Position numbers and translations under genes: made by a program
In this document: positions 8,288 to 17,978 of the stretch, one piece after another
Numbering within the stretch: position 1 is the first letter of the stretch
How the letters are laid out: every line of letters starts with the position of its first letter
From: Melioribacter sp.
GTDB lineage: Bacteria; Bacteroidota; Ignavibacteria; Ignavibacteriales; Melioribacteraceae
Reading direction: 5' to 3'
Assembly: GCA_023250955.1 (NCBI GenBank)
Contig: JAHEZQ010000023.1
Span: forward strand, 1 to 64,000
DNA: 64,000 nt
The notes under the pieces: generated by a model
What the model saw: only the letters and a program-made list of their open reading frames with translations
Database searches by the model: none
What the model was told of the DNA's origin: nothing

Positions 8288-9421
8288 TTATTTAACCCTT
8301 TTACCGCCCGCAGCACTCGACAAATAAATTACTGTTGAAGGAGTAGGTGATCCTTCTTTAGATTCAATTGTAACGTAGTATGATTCAATATTCTCTTTCG
8401 GGAGAAATGGAAAGGAACTTATTTTCAAATACTCACTTCCACTCGGTTGATACACGCCAAGTGAATAAGACTGGCCTTTACTTTGAACCCAAATCTGATA
8501 ACCTTGATTTGGTTGCAATGGTTTTACATTTTTGAATTGAATTAATCCTTCTTTTTGACTAAAAGACAAAAGAATTTGAGCTGAGCCTTTTTCTGTCGCA
8601 TCTAAACTGGATAAGCCTGTTACTAAAATATCTTTGTAATTAAAAAATTCAATTAATGATGTGTAATTGCTGATAAAATTATTTGCAGTGGAAACTTGGC
8701 TTTTTAGTGAGTTAACCTGCGTAGTTAAATCATCAATTGTTCCATTGAGCGATTTGATGGATGTAAAAGTAAAATATCCTAGAATTGAAAAAAGAACAAT
8801 AGATAATAATAAAGCAACTAATCCCATTAATCCCGATGAATTTTTTTCCGGGGTTGTTGGTTTTGGTCGTTCTGCAGTAGGTTGATTAATTAATTGTGAA
8901 GGCGTTATTATGGATTTCGGTTCAGTTGTTTTTTCGGGTGATTCAATTTTTTTAGATTCCATAGCCGGGGGTTTCGGTTCTTGTATTTGTGCTTTAGCTT
9001 TATTTTGCTTTGCCTGCAATGGATTTTGGGGTTCTTCATCCCCAAATTGAAAAGCAGATGTTGCTGTTGATGCTTTTTTATCAATAAAACTTATTGTTTT
9101 ATTTTTCGGCGAACTGATTGAAGATCTACTTAATTTGGTTGCTGCTACAGATGTTTTTTTCTTTCCCTCAATAATTTTTGTTTTGATCTCTTCTTTCATG
9201 CCAATCAATTTTTTTGCAACCAAATCTTTAATCGATGGATCCGGATTTTCTAAATCAAGAATAACAGGAATCATAGAAATAATATTTTGTAATTCTCCCA
9301 ATTCTCCTTTTGGCAAGAATCCGCCGTCATCCATATAGTCTTTGAACTGCATGTAATTATCTTTATCCATACAGCCGGCGGCAAAAGCAGCAATCATTTC
9401 ACTTAATGCTTTGTCTGCCAT
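8288..9421 (-). CDS. Membrane anti-sigma factor, RskA-like
   Basis: A 377-residue single-pass protein. The cytoplasmic N-terminal region (about 1-85) resembles an anti-sigma domain and is followed by a low-complexity, Pro/Lys-rich linker. One membrane segment (about 198-220) and a short coiled-coil-like stretch (222-250) come next, then a periplasmic RskA-type domain (about 270-370, with the Y.IWV and SLG motifs). It should hold the ECF sigma factor encoded just upstream inactive at the membrane. The genes overlap: GTGATGA contains the sigma stop and two possible starts (9424 GTG or 9421 ATG). Confidence 0.78.
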   Translation of the reverse strand: MADKALSEMIAAFAAGCMDKDNYMQFKDYMDDGGFLPKGELGELQNIISMIPVILDLENPDPSIKDLVAKKLIGMKEEIKTKIIEGKKKTSVAATKLSRSSISSPKNKTISFIDKKASTATSAFQFGDEEPQNPLQAKQNKAKAQIQEPKPPAMESKKIESPEKTTEPKSIITPSQLINQPTAERPKPTTPEKNSSGLMGLVALLLSIVLFSILGYFTFTSIKSLNGTIDDLTTQVNSLKSQVSTANNFISNYTSLIEFFNYKDILVTGLSSLDATEKGSAQILLSFSQKEGLIQFKNVKPLQPNQGYQIWVQSKGQSYSLGVYQPSGSEYLKISSFPFLPKENIESYYVTIESKEGSPTPSTVIYLSSAAGGKRVK

Positions 9422-9999
9422 CACTCACCTACCAGATAATCTCTAAGACTCGAAAGAGCCGTCATAATTTTTCCTCTTACAGTTTCAACGGGCACATTAA
9501 GCTTATCGGAAATCTCATCTATCGCGTATCCTTCATAATATGCTAAATGTAAAACATATTTCTGAGTGTCTGTTAATTTCGATAATGCTTGTTCGATCTT
9601 TGGTTTAATTGTGAAGGCCGTGTTAAAATCCAAACTATCCATGTCATTTGGGAACGATGGAAGAATAAAATAATCTTCATAATCATCGTCATAAAATTGA
9701 ACCGTCGCACCAGCAGATCGCTCTCTTCTTAAACTATCAACCGCTTTATTACGAGCAAGAGTTACCAGCCAGCTAAATACATTTCCGTTATTTAAATCGA
9801 ACTTGTTGATCTTACGCCAGATGATTACAAAGACTTCAATTAAAATTTGTTCTGATGTGGCCTGATCCGGAGAAATTTTCTTGATAACTGTATATAATAG
9901 TGATGAGTATCTTTCGTAAAGTTCTTCCAGCGCGCGCGATTCAAACTGGGCGATCTCCCGCATTAATTCTAAATCCGATAACTCTTTAAATTTACTCAC
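9421..9999 (-). CDS. ECF RNA polymerase sigma factor
   Basis: A 192-residue group 4 sigma factor. Region 2 is visible around ALEELYERYSSLLYTVIKKI and the NVFSWLVTLARNKAVDSLRR segment, and region 4 around LTDTQKYVLHLAYYEGYAIDEISDKLNVPVETVRGKI (helix-turn-helix). The anti-sigma partner is encoded immediately downstream with overlapping start and stop codons. The target regulon is unknown; a SigK/RskA-like pair would respond to redox or envelope stress. Confidence 0.88.
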   Translation of the reverse strand: MSKFKELSDLELMREIAQFESRALEELYERYSSLLYTVIKKISPDQATSEQILIEVFVIIWRKINKFDLNNGNVFSWLVTLARNKAVDSLRRERSAGATVQFYDDDYEDYFILPSFPNDMDSLDFNTAFTIKPKIEQALSKLTDTQKYVLHLAYYEGYAIDEISDKLNVPVETVRGKIMTALSSLRDYLVGE

Positions 10000-10060
10000 G
10001 CTTCTTCAATTTTGTTGAATGTTTACAATCAAAAGTATCATTACTATATCAAAATTGCAA

Positions 10061-10198
10061 TCGGAATAGCTATCGGCTGTCGGCAATTAGCTATCAGTTT
10101 AATGAACTGATTGATTGAAATAATCATTTCAGCTTTTTAAAAATTAAAAAAAACTGCTGAATGCCGACTGCTGATAGCAGATTGCTGTGAGCTATTTT
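10061..10198. repeat. AGCTATCAGC-type inverted repeat upstream of alaS
   Basis: ATAGCTATCGGCTGTCGGCAATTAGCTATCAG (starting near 10066) is echoed in reverse complement by GCCGACTGCTGATAGCAG...GTGAGCTATTTTT (ending near 10198). The family words match the tract at 4560-4674. The repeat fills most of the gap between the sigma-factor gene and alaS. Confidence 0.55.
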
Positions 10199-10234
10199 TA
10201 TTATATTTGTTCATTAAAAACTTTAGATTGACTT

Positions 10235-12973
10235 ATGACATCAAATGAAATACGGCAGCAATTTTTAGATTTCTTCAAAAGCAAAGATCACAGGATTGTG
10301 CCAAGTGCGCCTGTTGTTCCGCATGGTGATCCGACTCTTCTTTTTACTAATGCCGGAATGAATCAATTTAAAGATGTATTTCTAGGAACCGGTTCACGTG
10401 AATACAATCGCGCAGCCGATACACAAAAATGCATCCGAGTTTCCGGAAAACATAACGATCTTGAAGAAGTAGGTCGCGATACTTATCACCATACTTTTTT
10501 TGAAATGCTTGGCAATTGGAGTTTTGGCGATTATTATAAAAAAGAAGCGATCGGCTGGGCGTGGGAATTATTAACCGAAGTTTGGAAACTTCCGAAAGAA
10601 AGAATTTGGGCAACTGTTTACCGGACAGATGACGAAGCGTTAAAGTTTTGGAAGAGTGAGACTGATATTAATCCGAAACATATTTTAAAGTTTGATGAGA
10701 AGGATAATTTTTGGGAAATGGGCGAAACCGGTCCGTGCGGTCCATGCTCTGAAATTCATATTAACTTAAGTGATGATTATGATAATCCAAAATATGTAAA
10801 TGCAGGCGATCCAAAATGTATTGAGATTTGGAATTTGGTTTTCATTCAGTACAACCGCGATGAAAAAGGAACACTTCACGATCTTCCTGCAAAACATGTT
10901 GATACCGGAATGGGATTTGAACGTGTGTGTGCCGTCCTCCAAAATAAAAACTCTAACTATGATACCGACGTTTTCACACCTATTATAAAATTAGTTGAAA
11001 ACCTTTGCGGTGTAAGCTATAAAAAAGAAGAAGATATGATTGCCATGCGAGTTATTGCAGATCATATACGCACATTAACATTTGCTATTGCAGATGGTGC
11101 AACACCGAGTAATGAGGGACGCGGTTATGTTCTAAGAAGATTACTTCGCCGCGCTGCCCGTTATGGAAGAAAAATAAATTTGAAAGATCCGTTTCTTTAC
11201 AAACTTGTTTCTGTTGTTGTAGAAAATTTTTCACAAGTTTTTCCGGAAATAAAAACAAATCAATTCAACATTGAAAAAATTATTAAAGCGGAAGAAGAAA
11301 GTTTTAATGCAACTTTAGATAGAGGCATGGAAGAATATGCGGATATTATTTCAAATAGGGTTTGTCAAACATTAAACGAAAAATCGATTTACAGCATCTC
11401 CAGAGTATATAACGATATGAGAAAAGACTGGCAAATTGATATTTATGATAAGTCCGGAAATAATTTGGTTAGAAAAATTTATTCGAAAGATATAGACAAA
11501 GATTTTTTAAAGACATTTGCTATATCAAATGTATTCATAAGAGGTAGGGAAGTTTTTAAACTCTATGATACGTACGGTTTCCCGGTTGATCTAACTGCAG
11601 TAATGGCACGCGAACAAGGAATTATGATCGATGAAGAAAAATTTAACGAATTGATGAATGAACAAAAAGCGCGAGCAAGAAAATCTACAAAAGATAAGAT
11701 CAGAGAACAAAATGCTTATGCCACTCTCTTTGCATATCCGACACTTAAAATTATTGAACCCACTGTATTTACTGGTTATCATGAATTAAAATCAGAAGCG
11801 ACAATAATTGACATTAAAAAAGATGATGATAAAGAATTGATTATTCTTGATCGTACTCCTTTCTATTTTGAATCTGGCGGACAAGTAGATGATACTGGCA
11901 GTATTTTTATCGGCGACACACATCTTGGTGTGATGGATCTTGTCAAGATCAATAATCAAGTGGTTCACGTTTTAGATAATGAATCAAAAGTAAAACTTGA
12001 AATTGGAATGAAAGTAACAGCTGTGGTTGACGAAAACAGAAGATGGGACATTATGCGCAATCACTCTGCAACACATTTCTTACATAAAGCATTAAGACAA
12101 ATTCTTGGCCAGCATGTTCAGCAGTCAGGTTCATATGTCGGCCCAGATTATCTCCGTTTTGATTTTACACATTTCGAAAAATTAAAAGAATCGGAACTTG
12201 AAACTATAGAATTACTGGTTAATGAAAAGATAAGAGAAAATCTTCCGTTGATTCACCACCTAGATACTCCTTTTGAAGAAGCAAAAAAAATGGGTGCACT
12301 CATGTTCTTCGGTGATAAGTACGGCGATAAAGTAAACGTTGTTCAGTTCGGTGACTTTACAATGGAATTCTGCGGTGGAACGCATGTACAGAATAGTTCG
12401 CAGATCGGTTTGTTTAAAATAATGAGCGAGTCATCTATTGCCAGTGGAGTAAGAAGAATTGAAGCGGTTACCGGTGCGGGTGTTGAAAAATTTATTAAAG
12501 AGCAAGAAGAAAGAAATAAGAAATCAGAAATAAGAATTAATGAGTTGGCGGAAGAAAAGAAAAAGCTTGAAAAGGAAATTGCCTCGCTTCAATTAAAAGA
12601 AAAGCTTGGCGGAATTGATTCGATCATTTCGTCGCCTATTACTGTAAATGGAATAAAGTTATTTAAGGGAAAAGTTTCCGCTTCTAATATGGACGAATTA
12701 AAATCAATGGGTGATGAACTCCGCGAGAAAATGAAAAGCGGCGTTGGTGTGCTTATCTCTCAAATAGAAGATAAAGTCGGAATTGTTGCCGTAGTAAGTG
12801 ATGATCTAATCAAAGAGAAAAAAATTCTTGCGGGAAATATTGTTAAAGAGGTTGCTAAAATTGTTGGCGGAAGTGGAGGCGGGCGCCCTCACCTTGCAAC
12901 TGCCGGAGGAAAAGATGTAGAAAAAATTGATGAGGCGCTGGAATCGTTAGAGAAAATTGTTAAAGGTATTTAA
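10235..12973 (+). CDS. alaS: Alanine--tRNA ligase
   Basis: A 912-residue class II synthetase that charges tRNA(Ala) in the cytoplasm. The N-terminal catalytic domain begins with FLDFFKSKDHRIVPSAPVVP and contains GCGPCSEIH and TPSNEGRGYVLRRLLRRAARYG. The editing domain has the zinc motifs HSATHFLH (HxxxH) and CGGTH, and the C-terminal C-Ala domain has GGSGGGRPHLATAGGKD. About 50 extra residues (about 370-436) interrupt the segment before FKLYDTYGFPVDLT, where most bacterial enzymes have a short linker. The reading frame stays open, so the enzyme is probably functional. The stop codon overlaps the convergent LytTR gene by 4 bases. Confidence 0.97.
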   Translation: MTSNEIRQQFLDFFKSKDHRIVPSAPVVPHGDPTLLFTNAGMNQFKDVFLGTGSREYNRAADTQKCIRVSGKHNDLEEVGRDTYHHTFFEMLGNWSFGDYYKKEAIGWAWELLTEVWKLPKERIWATVYRTDDEALKFWKSETDINPKHILKFDEKDNFWEMGETGPCGPCSEIHINLSDDYDNPKYVNAGDPKCIEIWNLVFIQYNRDEKGTLHDLPAKHVDTGMGFERVCAVLQNKNSNYDTDVFTPIIKLVENLCGVSYKKEEDMIAMRVIADHIRTLTFAIADGATPSNEGRGYVLRRLLRRAARYGRKINLKDPFLYKLVSVVVENFSQVFPEIKTNQFNIEKIIKAEEESFNATLDRGMEEYADIISNRVCQTLNEKSIYSISRVYNDMRKDWQIDIYDKSGNNLVRKIYSKDIDKDFLKTFAISNVFIRGREVFKLYDTYGFPVDLTAVMAREQGIMIDEEKFNELMNEQKARARKSTKDKIREQNAYATLFAYPTLKIIEPTVFTGYHELKSEATIIDIKKDDDKELIILDRTPFYFESGGQVDDTGSIFIGDTHLGVMDLVKINNQVVHVLDNESKVKLEIGMKVTAVVDENRRWDIMRNHSATHFLHKALRQILGQHVQQSGSYVGPDYLRFDFTHFEKLKESELETIELLVNEKIRENLPLIHHLDTPFEEAKKMGALMFFGDKYGDKVNVVQFGDFTMEFCGGTHVQNSSQIGLFKIMSESSIASGVRRIEAVTGAGVEKFIKEQEERNKKSEIRINELAEEKKKLEKEIASLQLKEKLGGIDSIISSPITVNGIKLFKGKVSASNMDELKSMGDELREKMKSGVGVLISQIEDKVGIVAVVSDDLIKEKKILAGNIVKEVAKIVGGSGGGRPHLATAGGKDVEKIDEALESLEKIVKGI

Positions 12974-13734
12974 GTCGGAAAAGTATGCCGCATGATGTTG
13001 GCATACCTGTGGCTGAAATCAAAAGTCTCTTCTATGTACTTAAGATGGACTGTATAAGTTCTTTCGTTTGTCCGGACAATCTTATCAATACAATCCAGAT
13101 TAATAATTGTAGCACGGTGAATGCGTAGAAATAAATTCTTCGGTAATATTTTAGTCCAATTTCTTAATGATTTTCGTACGATAATCTTACAGTTGTCCTT
13201 GGTAATAATTTTGCTGTATTCTTTCATCGCAATAACACAAACCATCTCTGTAAATTTTACGAGCTTTAACTTAGTCCCGATCTTAACGAGAATGTGATCA
13301 TCATTTCGCGAACGTGACGTAAATTCATCAAAAGTATCAAGCTCTTTATTCAAACGGGTTTTCATATTAACTAACTTTTCAAATCTTTTTTTTACTGAAC
13401 TCAACAAGCTTTTTCCGAGTGTAAACAAGGGGAGATAGTCTTCTGCGCCTAATTCCATTACTGCTCGTTGTTGTTCGAAAGATGATTCGTTTGAAATAAC
13501 AATTAAAGGAAGATGCGAAGTAGTATCATCACCGCAAATTGTTTTTAGTAATTCAATATCGGTTTGACCGTCGGAAAAAAAGAAAAGAATTAAATCCGGT
13601 AAATACCGTGCGGCAATTTCCAGACCGTCTTTTTTGTTGTGTGACAAATAAATTTCGAAATCGGTTTGAGGAAGAAGTGATTCAATATGTTTTAATTCCT
13701 CGCTTGCGTTTTCGATCACAAGAACTTTTTTCAA
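12970..13734 (-). CDS. LytTR regulator with degenerate receiver domain
   Basis: A 254-residue protein with an N-terminal receiver-like domain (about 1-118) and a C-terminal LytTR DNA-binding domain (about 150-250; KIGTKLKLVKFTEMVCVIA...KNLFLRIHRATIINL). In the receiver, PDLILFFFSD puts F52 where the phosphorylated aspartate belongs. The acidic pair is EN, and the conserved lysine after the AEDY motif is missing (DYLPLFTLGK). Phosphorylation is therefore unlikely, and the domain may dimerise or bind a ligand. No histidine kinase lies adjacent. It is a possible regulator of the divergent porin-ammonium transporter genes. Confidence 0.83.
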   Translation of the reverse strand: MKKVLVIENASEELKHIESLLPQTDFEIYLSHNKKDGLEIAARYLPDLILFFFSDGQTDIELLKTICGDDTTSHLPLIVISNESSFEQQRAVMELGAEDYLPLFTLGKSLLSSVKKRFEKLVNMKTRLNKELDTFDEFTSRSRNDDHILVKIGTKLKLVKFTEMVCVIAMKEYSKIITKDNCKIIVRKSLRNWTKILPKNLFLRIHRATIINLDCIDKIVRTNERTYTVHLKYIEETFDFSHRYANIMRHTFPT

Positions 13735-13982
13735 GAAAGCACCAAATTTTAATATGAAAACTTAGAAAACAATTCCGAAAAATCCTTAATCAAACTCTTG
13801 TGATAGAGACTATTTTTCAATTAAGTCAATTTATCGCATTCAAATATTTACCCGTTTACGACAAAAATGCTGCACTTGTTGCATTTAGTTATTTGCTCTC
13901 AAAAATAAATTCAAACTTTGCATACGAAAATTTTATCTGAAATGATTAGCCAACAATGCACAAATCAATTAAGGAATAAATT

Positions 13983-14735
13983 ATGAAAGGAGAACGGAAT
14001 TACTTTTGTTTTTTTACTGCAATTATTCTTTTAGCTTTTAGTTACTCTGCATCCGCACAGAAATTATCTGTTAACTTAAATGCAGATCTTGTTAGCAGAT
14101 ATATTTGGCGTGGATTAAATGTTAATGATCAACCAAATGTTCAGCCGGCAATTACATTTAAGTTATCAAATTTACAATTTGGATTTTGGGGTTCGTACGG
14201 ACTTTCTCATACGAATACTACTGATGAATCACATTCGACAAGTCATGAAATTGATACATGGATAAGCTATTCGTTCGCAATAGAAAACTCCGTAAACATA
14301 ACCGCAATTGTAACCGATTACTACTATCCTAACGGAGCAGTAGGAATCGGAAACTTTAATAATTACGATAATAAGAATGGTCCCGGTGCTCATGTTATCG
14401 AAGCCGGTGTTTCAATCGGCGGACAGGAATCATTTCCGCTAACGTTTAGCAGCTACGTAAATGTTCATAACGATGCGGGAAGCAATGCATATTTTCAAAT
14501 TGACTATTTAACTAAGATTGAAGATTACGGATTGGGATTTTTTGTCGGCGCTGCAACCGGAAGCAAGAGTAACCCTTCTTGTTACGGAACAGAAAATTTT
14601 AATTTAATCAACATCGGTTTGAAAGCATCGAAGCAAATAAAAATAACAGAAAATTTTTCTTTACCGGTTTACTGCTCATATGTTCTCAATCCCAGAGCAG
14701 AGATTTCATATTTGATTTTTGGAATCTCCATTTAA
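13983..14735 (+). CDS. TorF-like outer-membrane porin
   Basis: A 250-residue protein with a signal peptide (cleavage likely after ASA near residue 25). The N-terminal strand pattern LNADLVSRYIWRGLNVNDQPNVQPAITFKL is typical of the TorF/Gcw_chp porin family. The remaining sequence alternates as expected for a beta barrel. It lies 32 bases upstream of amt, so it probably supplies the outer-membrane route for ammonium or small nitrogen compounds taken up by Amt. This coupling is an inference from position. Confidence 0.75.
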   Translation: MKGERNYFCFFTAIILLAFSYSASAQKLSVNLNADLVSRYIWRGLNVNDQPNVQPAITFKLSNLQFGFWGSYGLSHTNTTDESHSTSHEIDTWISYSFAIENSVNITAIVTDYYYPNGAVGIGNFNNYDNKNGPGAHVIEAGVSIGGQESFPLTFSSYVNVHNDAGSNAYFQIDYLTKIEDYGLGFFVGAATGSKSNPSCYGTENFNLINIGLKASKQIKITENFSLPVYCSYVLNPRAEISYLIFGISI

Positions 14736-14767
14736 CTAAAACTAAATTAAAATAATTAGAGGTAATT

Positions 14768-15988
14768 ATGTTCGATACCGGAAGTACTGGATTTATGCTT
14801 GTCGCATCCAGCTTAGTAATGCTTATGACACCGGGACTTGCATTTTTTTATGGCGGTCTTGTTGGAAGAAAAAATGTATTAGGAATTATGATTCAAAGTT
14901 TCGTTTCATTAGTCTGGACGACTGTTCTTTGGTTTGCGTTCGGATATTCACTTTGTTTCAGTGGAGGAGAAGGAGGAATAATTGGTAATCTTAACATGGC
15001 ATTTTTATCGGGAACAACTCTGAATTCTATATTCACGGGCAACAATCAAATTCCGCTTTATGTATTTGTTGCGTATCAAATGATGTTTGCAATTATTACT
15101 CCCGCTTTAATAACTGGTGCATTTACAAACAGAGTTCGTTTCCCTGCTTATTTTTTGTTTTTAACTTTTTGGTTAGTGCTAGTTTATTTTCCATTAGTTC
15201 ACATGATTTGGGGCGGCGGTTTACTAGCTCAATGGGGTGTTCTAGATTTCGCAGGCGGAATCGTTGTTCATGCAAGTGCGGGAATGGCGGCATTGGCTTC
15301 TGTTTTTTATGTCGGCAAACGAAATGTTGCCGAGCGTGGTCCGCATAGTATTCCACTTGTTGCATTAGGGACAGGCTTACTTTGGTTCGGTTGGTACGGA
15401 TTCAATGCCGGCAGCGAATTAAAAGTTGACACTATTACTGTAACGGCTTTTATTAATACAGACGTTGCTGCATCATTTGCGGGAGTTACATGGCTATTTC
15501 TTGCCTGGATTCTTGAAAAGAAACCTAAGTTTATTGGTTTGTTAACCGGGTCTGTCGCGGGACTTGCAACTATTACTCCGGCTGCAGGATTTATAACGGT
15601 TGGTAATGCAGCAATCATTGGTATTGTAGCGGGAATAGTTTGTTACTTTGCCGTTGCATTAAAAAATAAACTTAAATGGGATGATGCGTTAGATGTCTGG
15701 GGAGTTCACGGAGTTGGCGGAACAATAGGAATAATAATGCTCGGTTTATTTGCTACAAGAGCTGTTAATCCTATGGTGCAAGTTGATGGTCTTTTTATTG
15801 GCGGTTCGGCTGAATTCTTTTTGAAACAATTAATTTCTGTTGTTGCTGTTGGAGTTTACTGCTTCTTGTTTACTTATATAATGCTGAAAGTAATAAATTA
15901 TATAACACCGGTAAAAGTAACACAAGCAGAGGAAGAAGCCGGGTTGGATAGTTCGTTGCACGGAGAGATTGCATACGAACAAGATTAA
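14768..15988 (+). CDS. amt: Ammonium transporter
   Basis: A 406-residue Amt/Mep/Rh family channel of the inner membrane. The opening SSLVMLMTPGLAFFYGGLVGRKNV is diagnostic, and both pore histidines are present, H168 in GGIVVHASAG and H314 in WGVHGVGG. About 11 membrane segments are expected. AGAGG lies about 5 bases upstream of the ATG. No GlnK/PII gene follows, which is a departure from the usual amtB-glnK pair; it may be encoded elsewhere. A strong hairpin terminator follows. Confidence 0.95.
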   Translation: MFDTGSTGFMLVASSLVMLMTPGLAFFYGGLVGRKNVLGIMIQSFVSLVWTTVLWFAFGYSLCFSGGEGGIIGNLNMAFLSGTTLNSIFTGNNQIPLYVFVAYQMMFAIITPALITGAFTNRVRFPAYFLFLTFWLVLVYFPLVHMIWGGGLLAQWGVLDFAGGIVVHASAGMAALASVFYVGKRNVAERGPHSIPLVALGTGLLWFGWYGFNAGSELKVDTITVTAFINTDVAASFAGVTWLFLAWILEKKPKFIGLLTGSVAGLATITPAAGFITVGNAAIIGIVAGIVCYFAVALKNKLKWDDALDVWGVHGVGGTIGIIMLGLFATRAVNPMVQVDGLFIGGSAEFFLKQLISVVAVGVYCFLFTYIMLKVINYITPVKVTQAEEEAGLDSSLHGEIAYEQD

Positions 15989-16012
15989 TAAAAATAGATT
16001 TATGATTTACAG

Positions 16013-16042
16013 AAACTGCCCGTTTAACCGGGCAGTTTTATT
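16013..16042 (+). terminator. Intrinsic terminator after amt
   Basis: AAACTGCCCG (16013-16022) and CGGGCAGTTT (16029-16038) form a perfect 10-bp stem with a 6-base loop, followed by TATTTT. The convergent tag gene ends at 16043, and the upstream A-rich side gives a T-run in the other direction, so it may serve both genes. Confidence 0.85.
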
Positions 16043-16603
16043 TTAAAATATTTTGTAGCGATAACAATTTTCAACATGATCGTTCACCATTCCAACCGCC
16101 TGCATAAAAGCATAACAAATTGTAGAGCCGACAAACTTGAATCCGCGTTTTTTCAGATCTTTGCTCATTGCATCTGATTCTTTTGTCATTGGCGGAATAT
16201 CTTTAAGTGATTTACGATTGTTGATAATCGGTTTCCCATTCACAAATTGCCAAATGTATCTATCGAATGAACCGAATTCTTTTTGAATCTCAAGAAAACA
16301 TTTTGCATTCCGAATAGCTGCAGCGATTTTTAATCTGTTGCGGACAATTCCTTCGTTCTGCAAAAGCTGTTTAACTTTTTTTGAATCATATTTTGCAATT
16401 TTCCTTGCATCAAAATTATTGAATGCTTTGCGGTAGTTTTCCCGTTTGCGCAGAATTGTAATCCAGCTTAATCCCGCTTGTGCACCTTCAAGGATTAACA
16501 TTTCAAAAAGCTTTCTATCATCATGAACCGGCACTCCCCATTCTTCATCATGATATTTTATGTATAACGGATCATTTGTTGACCAGCCGCAGCGTGTTTT
16601 CAT
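16043..16603 (-). CDS. tag: DNA-3-methyladenine glycosylase I
   Basis: A 186-residue Tag enzyme that removes 3-methyladenine from alkylated DNA in the cytoplasm. The zinc ligands typical of Tag are present: C5 and H18 near the N terminus, H176 and C180 in VNDHVENCYRY. The motif YHDEEWGVPVHDD and the LILEGAQAGLSW segment are strongly conserved. An Ada protein with the same type of repair role is encoded about 8 kb away (23995-25062). It is separated by 10 bases from the upstream aldehyde dehydrogenase gene on the same strand and may share its promoter. Confidence 0.95.
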   Translation of the reverse strand: MKTRCGWSTNDPLYIKYHDEEWGVPVHDDRKLFEMLILEGAQAGLSWITILRKRENYRKAFNNFDARKIAKYDSKKVKQLLQNEGIVRNRLKIAAAIRNAKCFLEIQKEFGSFDRYIWQFVNGKPIINNRKSLKDIPPMTKESDAMSKDLKKRGFKFVGSTICYAFMQAVGMVNDHVENCYRYKIF

Positions 16604-16613
16604 TTAATCTCCA

Positions 16614-17978
16614 TTATTTTATCCAAACAGTTTTAATATTTACAAATTCTTTTATTCCATAATGAGAAAGTTCTCGTCCGTATCCGGAATTTTTTATTCC
16701 ACCAAAAGGTAATCGCGGATCGGATTTTACCATTCCGTTAATAAATACTGAACCGCTTTCTATTTTACTCGCAAGGGTCTTTGCCTTTGTAATATTAGAA
16801 GTCCATAAAGAGGCACCGAGTCCAAATGTAGAACTATTTGCGATCTTTATTGCATTGTCTTCATCCTTTGCCTTTATTAGTGATGCAACGGGACCAAATA
16901 TTTCATCGTCGTATGCAGGCATTCCTTTGGAGAGATTTGAAAGAATTGTCGGCTCATAATAAAATCCTTCTCGGTTAATTCTTTTACCTCCACATAGAAC
17001 CACCGCTCCTTTTTCTACAGACTGTTTTACTTGAGCATCTAATTCATTCAACAAATCTTCGCGTGCAATCGGCCCAAGCTCGGTTTCTTTATTCATCGGA
17101 TCGCCAACTTTTGTTTTATTCATCGCATCTACAAATTTCTTTTCAAATTCATTATAGACTTTCTCAACTACAATAAATCTTTTGGCGGCTATACAACTTT
17201 GTCCGTTATTGATTAATCGTGCAGTAACTGCTGTTTTAACTGCTTCATCAATGTTTGCATCATCAAGTACAATAAACGGATCGCTGCCGCCTAATTCTAA
17301 AACTGTTTTTTTCAATTTCGATCCGCATAATGATGCAACTTGCCTGCCTGCCGGTTCGCTTCCTGTTAATGTCACTGCTTTTACATGCGGATGATTTATT
17401 ATTTCTTTTACTTGCGTTGAATCTATTAGCAAAGTTTTAAAAGTGTTTTGTGGTAATCCAGCTTTAATAAATATCTCTTCGATAGCAAGTGCACTCATCG
17501 GAACATTTGAAGCATGTTTAAGCATACAAACATTCCCAGCCATTAAAGCCGGTGCAGCAAAACGGAATACTTGCCAAAATGGAAAATTCCATGGCATTAT
17601 TGCTAGAACAATTCCGATTGGATCGAAACGAACATAACTTTGCGAAGCATCTGTTTGAATAATTTCTTCGTCTAGAATTTTTTGTGCGTTATCAGCATAG
17701 TATTCGCAAACTAAAGCACACTTTTCAACTTCCGCCATTGCCTGTGTAATCGGTTTTCCCATTTCAAGCGTTAGAATTTTTCCGTAATGATCTTTTTTAT
17801 CGCGAAGTACCAGAGCAACTTTTTTAATCAGATTAGCTCGAAATGAAAAATCTGTTTTCCTCCATTCAAGAAATGCATCATTAACTTCTTCAATCATTAT
17901 CATTACTTGGCTGGAAGAATGTTCTTTGAATATTTTTTCGATCTTACCTGTTGCGGGGTTGATTGTTTGAATAGCCAT
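16614..17978 (-). CDS. NAD(P)-dependent succinate-semialdehyde dehydrogenase-type ALDH
   Basis: A 454-residue aldehyde dehydrogenase. The catalytic cysteine is C262 in NNGQSCIAAKRF, and the glutamate motif is VLELGGSDPFIVL. The short N terminus (IQTINPATGKIEK) and the EMGKPITQAMAEVEKCALVCEYYA segment match the Sad/YneI/GabD-type succinate-semialdehyde dehydrogenases, which convert succinate semialdehyde to succinate. No GABA transaminase is adjacent, so the physiological aldehyde is unproven. It is divergent from phoH with about 124 bases between starts. Confidence 0.85.
   Translation of the reverse strand: MAIQTINPATGKIEKIFKEHSSSQVMIMIEEVNDAFLEWRKTDFSFRANLIKKVALVLRDKKDHYGKILTLEMGKPITQAMAEVEKCALVCEYYADNAQKILDEEIIQTDASQSYVRFDPIGIVLAIMPWNFPFWQVFRFAAPALMAGNVCMLKHASNVPMSALAIEEIFIKAGLPQNTFKTLLIDSTQVKEIINHPHVKAVTLTGSEPAGRQVASLCGSKLKKTVLELGGSDPFIVLDDANIDEAVKTAVTARLINNGQSCIAAKRFIVVEKVYNEFEKKFVDAMNKTKVGDPMNKETELGPIAREDLLNELDAQVKQSVEKGAVVLCGGKRINREGFYYEPTILSNLSKGMPAYDDEIFGPVASLIKAKDEDNAIKIANSSTFGLGASLWTSNITKAKTLASKIESGSVFINGMVKSDPRLPFGGIKNSGYGRELSHYGIKEFVNIKTVWIK

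Noticed and set aside
16480-16662. Small open frames opposite tag and many similar ones opposite large genes
   Set aside because: They overlap well-supported genes on the other strand, lack ribosome-binding sites and show no family motifs.
17335-17362. GCCTGCCTGCCGG-rich word inside the aldehyde dehydrogenase gene as a possible inserted repeat
   Set aside because: It encodes EPAGRQVA, which sits where aldehyde dehydrogenases normally have xxAGRxVA, so it is ordinary coding sequence.
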